Shown here: positions 54,486-61,899 of the stretch, in pieces
Position numbering within the stretch: the first letter of the stretch is position 1
Layout of the letters: each line of letters begins with the position of its first letter
DNA from: Paenibacillus sp. ACRRY
Lineage (GTDB): Bacteria > Bacillota > Bacilli > Paenibacillales > Paenibacillaceae
NCBI RefSeq assembly: GCF_022346995.1
Contig: NZ_JAKRNM010000001.1
Location: 1,612,001-1,676,000, forward strand
DNA length: 64,000 nt
Direction of reading: 5' to 3'
Made by a program: the position numbers and the translations under genes
Notes under the pieces: model-generated
The model's input: the letters and a program-made list of their open reading frames with translations, nothing else
Told to the model about the DNA's origin: nothing
The model's database searches: none

Positions 54486-55418
54486 TTGCTGCAATCATTT
54501 TTGCTTACGCTGTACCATGTTTTTTTGCCCATATCCCTGCCAGTCATCGGAGGCATTCTGTTAAAACGGTTCAAGAATTGGGATACCCGGTCACTGTCAA
54601 CCTTCTCCCTCTATATTCTGAGCCCTGCGCTGATCTTTGATACGCTGCTGCATGCCGAAATTACCTGGACGGACGTCACAGGCACGTTCTGGTTTTCCAT
54701 TATTAATCTGATCGCGTTATGGGCACTGGCCGAACTATTAAGCCGGATCTTCCACCTGGGTGCAAACGAAAAAGCAGGACTAACCCTTGTCTCCACGTTT
54801 ACGAACTGTGTGAATTACGGGCTCCCGCTCGTTTTGCTTGCCTTTGGACAACTGGGGTTGGACAAGGCTTCGGTCTATGTGATCGGACAGATGATTATTG
54901 TGAATACAGTCGGGATCTTTTTTGCAGCCAGGTCGGAATTCACAGTCAAACATGCCATTTTGTCCGTGTTCCGTATGCCGTCCATTTATGCCGCAGCCAT
55001 TGCAATCGTTTTGCGGTCCACCGGCATCAGTCTTCCTGAAGCTCTGGATGGTGGTATCTCGATGCTTGCAGCGGGCTATTCCCCAGTCGTGCTTGCCATA
55101 TTGGGTGCACAGATGTTACGACCACGCGGTTCCGCAGAGCCATGGCAGTCTAATGTGCGGCGTGCTTTCTGGACTGGACTTGTCGTACGTCTCGCTGCTG
55201 CGCCGGTACTATCTTACCTGATCTTGACCGCACTTCAGGTCGAAGGCACCTTATTTAGCGTGCTGTTGATTCTGGCATCCATGCCGACGGCAGTGAACGC
55301 AGTGATTTTGGCTGAACAATTCAATGCCTCACCGCAATTTGTATCCCGCTGCATTCTATGGACAACCGCTGCATCCATGGTTATTCTGCCGGTTATGATT
55401 GTGATGTCTTCCGGATAA
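54486..55418 (+). CDS. AEC family auxin-efflux-carrier-type transporter
   Basis: 310 residues with a TTG start (AAAGGA upstream; the ATG at 54467 is in another frame). About ten membrane spans, with FLPISLPVIGGILLKRF at the N-terminus, STFTNCVNYGLPL in the middle and MPTAVNAVILAEQFNASP near the end, the pattern of the PIN/AEC family. Bacterial members move malate or other organic acids. Its last 26 bases overlap the end of the convergent DUF2062 gene. Confidence 0.9.
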   Translation: MLQSFLLTLYHVFLPISLPVIGGILLKRFKNWDTRSLSTFSLYILSPALIFDTLLHAEITWTDVTGTFWFSIINLIALWALAELLSRIFHLGANEKAGLTLVSTFTNCVNYGLPLVLLAFGQLGLDKASVYVIGQMIIVNTVGIFFAARSEFTVKHAILSVFRMPSIYAAAIAIVLRSTGISLPEALDGGISMLAAGYSPVVLAILGAQMLRPRGSAEPWQSNVRRAFWTGLVVRLAAAPVLSYLILTALQVEGTLFSVLLILASMPTAVNAVILAEQFNASPQFVSRCILWTTAASMVILPVMIVMSSG

Positions 55419-55983
55419 GCACGGGTGCTGGTCCAGGAGACATCGCCGCTAGGCGGCGCTTCTCCAATCTTCGTTCATGGCGACGCCGGAGAGCTCTGAC
55501 ATAGAAAAATTTGACCACAAAATACGAAATGGACCCCAGGATCACGCCAAAGACAGACATGCCTGCGAGGATATCGAGCCCACCCAGCAATAGTTCGCTT
55601 AGCGCAGACCAATTGCCTCGAAACAGCTCCATGAAGGCACTCTCGTGAACTGGGCCCTGTCCCATGCTGTGCGCTGGCAATATCCATGACCCGATCTGCT
55701 TGGCAAGCGGCATGAGCAGAATCGGCAGAAACGTCAGTTTTCCAATCACATTGCCTACGATGGCAGCCGGAAGTGAACCGCCAGACAAACGCACAATGGG
55801 GTAAAACACGAGATAGATCAGTGATGCCGTGGAGATAACGATCAATTCGAGCCCAAAACCGATCGCAAATCCGGTGGAAACCTTATGTGCTCCTCCGGGA
55901 GCGCGTAACAATTTAAGAAAATTCAGCTTCAACGCACGTGTTAAACGCGCGAATCGGTTCGCTTTGCTTTTCTGTGAATTCAT
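55393..55983 (-). CDS. DUF2062 domain membrane protein
   Basis: 196 residues. DUF2062 signs: KLLRAPGGAHKVSTGFAIGFG, VRLSGGSLPAAIVGNVIG and a second hydrophobic part near residues 130-160. Two or three membrane spans and a basic C-terminus (RRRHERRLEKRRL). Family function unknown. Overlaps the AEC transporter end by 26 bases. Confidence 0.85.
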   Translation of the reverse strand: MNSQKSKANRFARLTRALKLNFLKLLRAPGGAHKVSTGFAIGFGLELIVISTASLIYLVFYPIVRLSGGSLPAAIVGNVIGKLTFLPILLMPLAKQIGSWILPAHSMGQGPVHESAFMELFRGNWSALSELLLGGLDILAGMSVFGVILGSISYFVVKFFYVRALRRRHERRLEKRRLAAMSPGPAPVLIRKTSQS

Positions 55984-56002
55984 ACTGAACTTCCCCTTAT
56001 TT

Positions 56003-56027
56003 TACACAAATGACGGCTCGCGCCGTC
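56003..56027 (-). terminator. Probable terminator after osmC
   Basis: GACGGC-gcga-GCCGTC stem on the minus strand followed by ATTTGTGT. Confidence 0.5.
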
Positions 56028-56039
56028 TCTTCATATCTA

Positions 56040-56498
56040 TTAGACTGCTCTAACATCGGCTGTGACAATGACAGGCTTCGTTTCGATGGTTACATTCCCT
56101 GCAACCGCTCTTGATATCATACATGACTCTTCGGCCTTATGTGCAAGTCGATCCGCTTTGGCCAGCTCAGCCTCTGTTGCATTAGACTGCAGCACAATGC
56201 GTGGTCGATGCACAATTCGTTCATAGGTAAATATGTTATGGGTGACATCCACCGTTGCTTCCGACTCCAGTGTCAGCTCATGCGGTGTAATATCCGACCG
56301 TTCCAGCATGGCCGCCAGGGTAATCAGATAACAGGTGGAGGCTGCACCCAGCAGCATTTCATCCGGATTGGTTCCTGTACCTGGACCCCCCATCTCCTGA
56401 GGGATGGATATGACCGACTTTAATCCTCCCGCATCAATCGTGCCCTCACTGTTACGTCCGCCGTTCCATACGGCTTTCAGATGAAAAGGATGTTTCAT
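56040..56498 (-). CDS. osmC: OsmC family peroxiredoxin-like protein
   Basis: 152 residues from the ATG at 56498, nine bases after AAAGGA; the ATG at 56507 abuts that site. Active-site Cys pair in GAASTCYLITLAAML and KAEESCMISRAVAGN. OsmC/Ohr proteins reduce organic hydroperoxides with dihydrolipoamide. Lies 21 bases after a DeoR regulator gene on the same strand, so the two form an operon. Confidence 0.9.
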   Translation of the reverse strand: MKHPFHLKAVWNGGRNSEGTIDAGGLKSVISIPQEMGGPGTGTNPDEMLLGAASTCYLITLAAMLERSDITPHELTLESEATVDVTHNIFTYERIVHRPRIVLQSNATEAELAKADRLAHKAEESCMISRAVAGNVTIETKPVIVTADVRAV

Positions 56499-56519
56499 TT
56501 CACTCATTCCTTTCTATAA

Positions 56520-57287
56520 CTACACTCGTTTACATGGTATGGATTGTTCGTTCAGTGCGCTAACATGCTCTTCGTTCAACCCCACATCGGTAATGACCTG
56601 TGTCACACTGCTGAGTTCTGCGACTCTTGTAAAAGCCTGTATATCAAACTTGCTCGAATCGGCGAGCAAAATAACTTCATCCGCAATACTGATCATCTTC
56701 TGTTTCACCAAAGCCTGCAATTCGTTCGATTCGCTGATGCCTTTGGTCAAATGCACTCCTTTGCAAGACAGAAATACCTTGTCCACATGATAGGCATCCA
56801 GTGAACGTTCAGCGAGCGGGCCTACAAAAGACAATGACTTGGAAGCAAGCTGCCCTCCCGTGGCAATAACCCTGATCTGTTCCTTGCTGCTCAGTTCAGC
56901 GGCCACCTTGATGGAGTTGGTCAATACAGTGAGCTGAATATTCGGCAGCCCTGCAGCCATATACCATGCCGTTGTGCTCGCATCCAGTGCGATTCGGTCG
57001 CCTGGCTGTACCATCTTGATGGCCTCTTCAGCTATTCTGCGCTTTTCCTCAGCATGCGTAATCGCACGTTCAGGATAAGGGATCTCCGCTTGTCCTTCTT
57101 CTTTGTATTTTACACTTACCGCACCGCCGTGGGATCTCCTCAGCCTGCCAGCCTGCTCCAGCTTGTCCAGATCGCGGCGAATCGTCTCCTCCGTCACCCC
57201 GCAGCGCTCACTAAGCTCGGTTACACGCATGCTTCCCTGCGCATCCACCCATTCCACAATTTTCTCATAACGTTCAGCCACGAGCAT
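56520..57287 (-). CDS. DeoR/GlpR family regulator, paralogue of the rhamnose one
   Basis: 255 residues. HTH MRVTELSERCGVTEETIRRD and sensor domain IALDASTTAWYMAAGLP, VLTNSIKVAAEL. By eye it matches the regulator at 46002 over its whole length, with long identical runs such as SLSFVGPLAERSL. The two differ in the last 25 residues. It is cotranscribed with osmC, so it probably senses a different ligand, or the ancestral duplicate has taken on a new role. Confidence 0.88.
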   Translation of the reverse strand: MLVAERYEKIVEWVDAQGSMRVTELSERCGVTEETIRRDLDKLEQAGRLRRSHGGAVSVKYKEEGQAEIPYPERAITHAEEKRRIAEEAIKMVQPGDRIALDASTTAWYMAAGLPNIQLTVLTNSIKVAAELSSKEQIRVIATGGQLASKSLSFVGPLAERSLDAYHVDKVFLSCKGVHLTKGISESNELQALVKQKMISIADEVILLADSSKFDIQAFTRVAELSSVTQVITDVGLNEEHVSALNEQSIPCKRV

Positions 57288-57389
57288 TATTCATTCACTC
57301 CAAACCGTTGATATCCAAGATGAATCCTGTACATCCCATCATACCACAGCGCTACCTGAAGGAGAATTTTAATCGGGATGAAGAACGTG

Positions 57390-57416
57390 CAAAAAGAGGG
57401 AGCCTATGCTCCCTCC
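57390..57416 (-). terminator. Terminator of the flavin oxidoreductase gene
   Basis: GAGGGAGC-ctat-GCTCCCTC, followed on the minus strand by TTTTT. Confidence 0.88.
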
Positions 57417-57434
57417 ATAACATGCTGAGATCTA

Positions 57435-58565
57435 TTATTTATCGTCTGCCAAAGGGAACCAGCCCGGTGTGTTAATGATGGCATTCCACAATCCGTCAGG
57501 GATAACCAGACGCTCTTGATCCGCTTTTGTCAAAACGGTCTCGATATCTTCTTCGCGTCCGCTCTCGATTTTCTCTACCCAGTCTGGTTCAATAATCAAC
57601 TCACGTCCGATGGCAAGCAGTGGCACGCCAGTTTGAAGAGCCTCCGCTGCCTCGTCTGCCGTATGGATTGCACCTACACCAATAACCGGCAATTTGCCGC
57701 CTACACGGTCAAGGATAAATTCCATTCTGGAACGGGTATCTGCTTCGCCCCGGCGTGGTTTGGACCAGAACTCGTTCAGGGATACATGCAAGTAATCCAG
57801 ATTTTTTTCTTTCAGTGCGTCAATGAGTGCGTAAGTCTCTTCCATAGTCAAACCCGGTGTTTCGGGTTCTTCAGGAGAGAAACGGTATCCGACAATAAAT
57901 GGAAGCTTGGTATGTTTCGCTACAGCCTTATTCACTTCATCGATAACGGCCAGTGGGAATGTCAGACGTTTCTCAATGCTGCCACCCCAGCGGTCTTCAC
58001 GACGATTCGAATGTGGAGAGAAGAACTGCTGGATCAAGTAACCATTTGCACCGTGGATCTCAACACCGTCGAATCCGGCTTCAATGGCTCGACGTGTCGC
58101 TTCACCGAAATCGTTGATAATGGACGTAATTTCTTCGTCAGACAGTTCTCTCGGTAGAGGCGATCCTGGACGCTCACTGGCAACTGTGCTTGGCGCAACC
58201 ACTTGACCAGCAGGTACAGCTTGTTCCGGAGTGAGACGTCCGGCATGGAAGATCTGAAGTACTGCTTTGGAACCTTGCTGCTTTATCGTGTCAGCGAGTT
58301 GTTTCAGGCCAGGAATGAAGCTATCGTCATAAGCGGCAAATTGCGCCGGAAATCCGATACCGTTCGGTGTAACATACGTTACAGCAGTCACGGACATGCC
58401 TGCACCGCCAGTGCGACGAGCATAATAAGCCAGTTCTGCATCCGAGACAGTACCATCAGGATTCGAGGACATATGGGTCATAGGAGCGAGTACGATCCGG
58501 TTTTTGAGACTAATGCCGCTCGGTAGTGAAACTTGTTCAAACATTTGGCTATACTTTGGATTCAT
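57435..58565 (-). CDS. NADH-dependent flavin oxidoreductase (Old Yellow Enzyme family)
   Basis: 376 residues. LKNRIVLAPMTHMSS at the N-terminus, GMSVTAVTYVTPNG, VLQIFHAGRLTPEQA, GFDGVEIHGANGYLIQQFFSPHSNRRED, and DSIK-like late region. TIM-barrel FMN enzymes that reduce activated alkenes or, in some branches, fatty acyl dienes. The start ATG has AGGAGGG upstream. Two palindromes lie within 85 bases upstream, so expression is probably repressed by a MarR/HxlR-like regulator encoded elsewhere. Confidence 0.9.
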   Translation of the reverse strand: MNPKYSQMFEQVSLPSGISLKNRIVLAPMTHMSSNPDGTVSDAELAYYARRTGGAGMSVTAVTYVTPNGIGFPAQFAAYDDSFIPGLKQLADTIKQQGSKAVLQIFHAGRLTPEQAVPAGQVVAPSTVASERPGSPLPRELSDEEITSIINDFGEATRRAIEAGFDGVEIHGANGYLIQQFFSPHSNRREDRWGGSIEKRLTFPLAVIDEVNKAVAKHTKLPFIVGYRFSPEEPETPGLTMEETYALIDALKEKNLDYLHVSLNEFWSKPRRGEADTRSRMEFILDRVGGKLPVIGVGAIHTADEAAEALQTGVPLLAIGRELIIEPDWVEKIESGREEDIETVLTKADQERLVIPDGLWNAIINTPGWFPLADDK

Positions 58566-58610
58566 TCGTGGTTCCCTCCTGATATTAATATCTCTTTAAA
58601 TAGATATATG

Positions 58611-58620
58611 AATACGTATT
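58611..58620. promoter_or_regulatory. Perfect palindrome AATACGTATT upstream of the flavin oxidoreductase
   Basis: Ten-base perfect palindrome 46 bases before the start codon, within ATGAATACGTATTTCGAT. Confidence 0.4.
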
Positions 58621-58629
58621 TCGATTACT

Positions 58630-58646
58630 GTAACCATTATAGTTAC
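58630..58646. promoter_or_regulatory. Palindrome GTAACCATTATAGTTAC upstream of the flavin oxidoreductase
   Basis: Seventeen-base near-perfect dyad with GTAAC/GTTAC ends; 65 bases before the start codon. MarR/HxlR-like operator shape. Confidence 0.5.
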
Positions 58647-58742
58647 TATTACTCCATATTTCAACTTTTCATTTTTCAAACCGTTTAGACGATTCAATTC
58701 CTCCAATTATTAAACACATTCACGTCTCATCAAGCTCACAGC

Positions 58743-58776
58743 AAAAAGGGCGAAGTGACTTGCTACACTCCGCCCC
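58743..58776 (-). terminator. Terminator of the SRAP gene
   Basis: GGGCG-AAGTG / CACT-C-CGCCC stem; minus-strand T5 follows. Confidence 0.75.
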
Positions 58777-58801
58777 ATGGAGACCCATCCACAGAATGCG
58801 T

Positions 58802-59479
58802 CTAGAAATTGCGTACATATGCGAGTTTCAGATCCATCTCTTCCACACATTCATAACAATCATGTTCATCATTAGCTACCATAGGTGTTACCGGATACAG
58901 ATTCATATCTGTCGTATTGTACGATTTGAGAAGTGGCAGCAGCTGTGTCACTCGTGTATTAGCGGGGTCAAGCCAGGTGTTGATTTCGCCTTCCGAGAGA
59001 ATCGCCGGCATTTTGTTCCCAAATTCCCGGGTTACCATGTTGGCACCAGTCATTAGCATTGTGCAGGTACGAAGCGGCTGTTTGCGGGTATCTTTCCAAA
59101 TTTCATATAGCCCTGCGATACCAAACAACCCCCGATCAGGCATTACCACTCGTACCGCATAACTTTTTTTACCTTCCTTACGCCAGTAATACAGTCCGTT
59201 ACAAGGGATAACGCATCGTTTCGTTTCTACCAGTTTGTAGTAGGATGGGTTCTCATGCACCGTCATCAGGTTGGCATTGACAGCATCACGTCCCCAAAAC
59301 GGAATAAACCCCCAGCGAAATTCATCCAATACCCGTTCACCGTCCTGATGCAAGATGATCGGCGTATGCTGCGTCGGACTAATGTTATAGCGGTTCTTGT
59401 AATAGTACATCACGCGTTCAATCTTGAAATGGTCCCTCACTTCATCCAAATCAGCGGCCAATGAAAAACGATCGCACAT
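58802..59479 (-). CDS. SRAP (YedK/HMCES) domain protein with altered active site
   Basis: 225 residues. The fold signs are present: MCDRFSLA start with Cys2, NISPTQHTPII, EFRWGFIPFW, a VNANLM Asn (N68) and PCNGLYYWRKEG. The Cys2-Asn pair forms the covalent crosslink to abasic sites in single-stranded DNA in YedK/HMCES. Two other active-site residues are lost: the Glu of YEW is Tyr98 (LYYW) and the His of HDRMP is Gly154 (FGNKMP). These normally shape crosslink formation and reversal. Start at 59479 with GGAAGG upstream, monocistronic. It still probably binds single-stranded DNA; the changed chemistry is inferred. Confidence 0.85.
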   Translation of the reverse strand: MCDRFSLAADLDEVRDHFKIERVMYYYKNRYNISPTQHTPIILHQDGERVLDEFRWGFIPFWGRDAVNANLMTVHENPSYYKLVETKRCVIPCNGLYYWRKEGKKSYAVRVVMPDRGLFGIAGLYEIWKDTRKQPLRTCTMLMTGANMVTREFGNKMPAILSEGEINTWLDPANTRVTQLLPLLKSYNTTDMNLYPVTPMVANDEHDCYECVEEMDLKLAYVRNF

Positions 59480-59731
59480 GCTTAACGCTTCCTTCCCTGT
59501 GTGAATTTGAATGTATTGTTTGTTATTAAAGGGAAATTATGCATGGCAATATTCAAAGTATTGATGCGCAACCACTGCGTACAAGACGTTACATCAGAGA
59601 CACTTATGAAAATGACAAGATCATGCTAATCATCACAACATGATGTTATACTCCGCTGAAAATATCCATTATACAATGAGTTAGAAGCACCTTACGTTTA
59701 TAGGATAGTGTTGATGATATGACCGTTTCAA

Positions 59732-59750
59732 GCATATGAACTTCATATGC
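59732..59750. promoter_or_regulatory. Perfect 19-base palindrome before the GH42 gene
   Basis: GCATATGAA-C-TTCATATGC, nine-base perfect arms, 35 bases before the start codon. Probable repressor operator controlling the beta-galactosidase. The rest of the 59480-59785 gap has no convincing gene. Confidence 0.6.
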
Positions 59751-59785
59751 CGTTTACTATTTCGACAACAAAGGAGATAATTCAC

Positions 59786-61783
59786 ATGGAATTCAACCGT
59801 CCCGTTCGAATGGGCGTCGATTATTATCCAGAGCATTGGGACTCTGCGTTATGGGAACAGGATGCCCGTTTGATGGCCGATAGCGGTGTACACCTTGTGC
59901 GTGTGGGTGAATTTGCGTGGAGCCGTATGGAGCCTGCGGATGGGCAGTTTGATTGGAAGTGGCTTGATCAGGCGCTGGATACCCTGCACAGTCATGGATT
60001 AGAGATCATCATCGGAACCCCCACTATGACACCACCACGTTGGCTCACTGAGAAATGTCCGGATATTCTGCCTATCCTTCCCAATGGTCAACGATACCAC
60101 GAAGGGGTTCGTGGCCACCGCTGCTATAACAGTCCGAGCATGAGAACGTACAGTGCACGCATCGTGCAGAAACTGTCTGAACGCTATGCCAAGCACCCGG
60201 GAGTAGTGGGATGGCAAACAGACAATGAATTCAGCTTCACGGATTGTCAGTGCCCCGCCTGTGCGGAGTCTTTTCGCGAATGGGTTCAAGCGCGGTATTC
60301 GACATTGGAACAAGTCAATCAACGCTGGGGTACTGTGGTGTGGAGCGGTGAATACAGTGATTGGGAACAGATTACACCGCCCTATGGGGGATCCACGTTT
60401 CAGAATCCTTCATTTTTGCTGGACTATTCCCGTTTTCAGTCGGATTCCATCGTTGCCTTTCAGCAGATTCAGGTAGACATCATTCGCCGCAATTGTCCAG
60501 ACCACGTGATCACACATAATTTCCATAGTTATCCGCAAAAAGCGGATCAATATAAGATTGCAGCAGAGCTCGATTTCGCTTCCTTCGATTATTATCCGAA
60601 TCCATCACCAAACAAAACCGAAACGGCACCATACAGCGGGGCGCTGTCTCTGGATCTGACACGTGGCATCAAACGCCGCAATTTCTGGATTATGGAACAG
60701 CTAAGCGGGCCGCCAGGATGCTGGTTTCCGATGTGGCGCGCACCTCGTCCAGGTTTTCTACGTGCTTACTCGTGGCAGACTATAGCCCGCGGAGCGGATG
60801 CGGTTGTGCATTTCCGCTGGCGGAGTGCTACGGCAGGAGCAGAACAGTTCTGGCATGGCCTGATAGACCACAGTAATGTGCCCGGTCGGCGGTTTAAAGA
60901 ATTTCAGCAGCTGTGCACGGAGGTGAACAAACTCGGCGAGCGTCTGCAAGGTTCAACGCTAGACAACGAAGTTGCCATCCTGCATTCGCATGAGCAATTA
61001 TACGCCCTGCACATTCAACCTCAGGCTGAGGGATTGAATTACTACGAGAACATAAAAGTATGGCACCGTGCCCTGACCAAATTGGGAATCAGTTCGGATG
61101 TCATCCACTCTTCCACATCACTGGACGGATACAAAATCATCATTGCTCCTCATCTGTACCTCCTGGACGAGGAAACAGCAGAGCGACTCCAGGCTTTTGC
61201 AGCTGCAGGAGGAACCCTGATCCTAACACATCGTTCCGGCGTTAAGGATGACTATAATATATGTGTGATGGCCCCGCTTCCGGGCTTGTTGTCCGCTTGT
61301 TCCGGTGTGAGAGTGACCGAATATGACCCAGTAGGCGGCGACACCATCACGATTCGGGATGATCAGGGCAATGAATATGCAGCATCCCAGTGGGCAGATG
61401 TACTTGAACTCGATACGGCACAACCAGTCGCTGTATATGCGGATCAATTCTATGCCGAAAGTGCAGCTGTAACGTGGAACCCTTGGGGTGAGGGTGAGGT
61501 CTATTACATAGCCACCCAGCCAGAAGAGGCTTATCTGCGCAAGCTGCTGCGAACGATTGGAGACAAACGCCAGCTTGCGGGAATTGAAGCTCTACCTGAT
61601 GGGGTACAGATCACCACCCGGACGGGTCCAAATGGATCATTTCGTTTTATTCTGAATTTAAGCCCCGAACCTGCTTCCATCCAGTTGAATGCTACCTATA
61701 CGAGTGCGCTGGACGGTCTAATCAAGGAAGATCAGCTGCTACTGGACCCGTATGACCTTGAAATCCTCGAAATCGAAAAATAA
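59786..61783 (+). CDS. Beta-galactosidase, GH42 family
   Basis: 665 residues from the ATG at 59786 (AAAGGAGA upstream). GH42 pattern: MGVDYYPEHWDSALWEQDARL at the N-terminus, GTPTMTPPRWLTEK, the acid/base Glu in GWQTDNEFSFTDCQCPACAESF with Cys of a zinc site, and the nucleophile Glu in NFWIMEQLSGPPGCW. The A-domain TIM barrel is followed by a trimerisation domain (about 390-590) and a C-terminal beta domain. No signal peptide, so it is cytoplasmic and acts on imported galactosides. Single gene between a palindrome and a terminator. Confidence 0.94.
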   Translation: MEFNRPVRMGVDYYPEHWDSALWEQDARLMADSGVHLVRVGEFAWSRMEPADGQFDWKWLDQALDTLHSHGLEIIIGTPTMTPPRWLTEKCPDILPILPNGQRYHEGVRGHRCYNSPSMRTYSARIVQKLSERYAKHPGVVGWQTDNEFSFTDCQCPACAESFREWVQARYSTLEQVNQRWGTVVWSGEYSDWEQITPPYGGSTFQNPSFLLDYSRFQSDSIVAFQQIQVDIIRRNCPDHVITHNFHSYPQKADQYKIAAELDFASFDYYPNPSPNKTETAPYSGALSLDLTRGIKRRNFWIMEQLSGPPGCWFPMWRAPRPGFLRAYSWQTIARGADAVVHFRWRSATAGAEQFWHGLIDHSNVPGRRFKEFQQLCTEVNKLGERLQGSTLDNEVAILHSHEQLYALHIQPQAEGLNYYENIKVWHRALTKLGISSDVIHSSTSLDGYKIIIAPHLYLLDEETAERLQAFAAAGGTLILTHRSGVKDDYNICVMAPLPGLLSACSGVRVTEYDPVGGDTITIRDDQGNEYAASQWADVLELDTAQPVAVYADQFYAESAAVTWNPWGEGEVYYIATQPEEAYLRKLLRTIGDKRQLAGIEALPDGVQITTRTGPNGSFRFILNLSPEPASIQLNATYTSALDGLIKEDQLLLDPYDLEILEIEK

Positions 61784-61819
61784 GAAGCATCCTCTAATGG
61801 TGTTGTGAGATAGAGAAAC

Positions 61820-61863
61820 TAAAAAAAAGGCCTGGGTACACGATATGTGCACCCGGGCCTTTC
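61820..61863. terminator. Bidirectional terminator between the GH42 and beta-mannosidase genes
   Basis: AAAGGCCtGGGT / ACCCgGGCCTTT stem with A8 and TTT flanks, between convergent genes. Confidence 0.88.
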
Positions 61864-61899
61864 ACATTTGTTCATTCAATAAATTAATAATAATTACAA

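Noticed and set aside
59539..59643. 34-codon frame after AAGGGAAATT upstream of the GH42 gene
   Set aside because: Low-complexity start, no recognisable features, and it lies in a probable promoter region; evidence is only a modest ribosome binding site.
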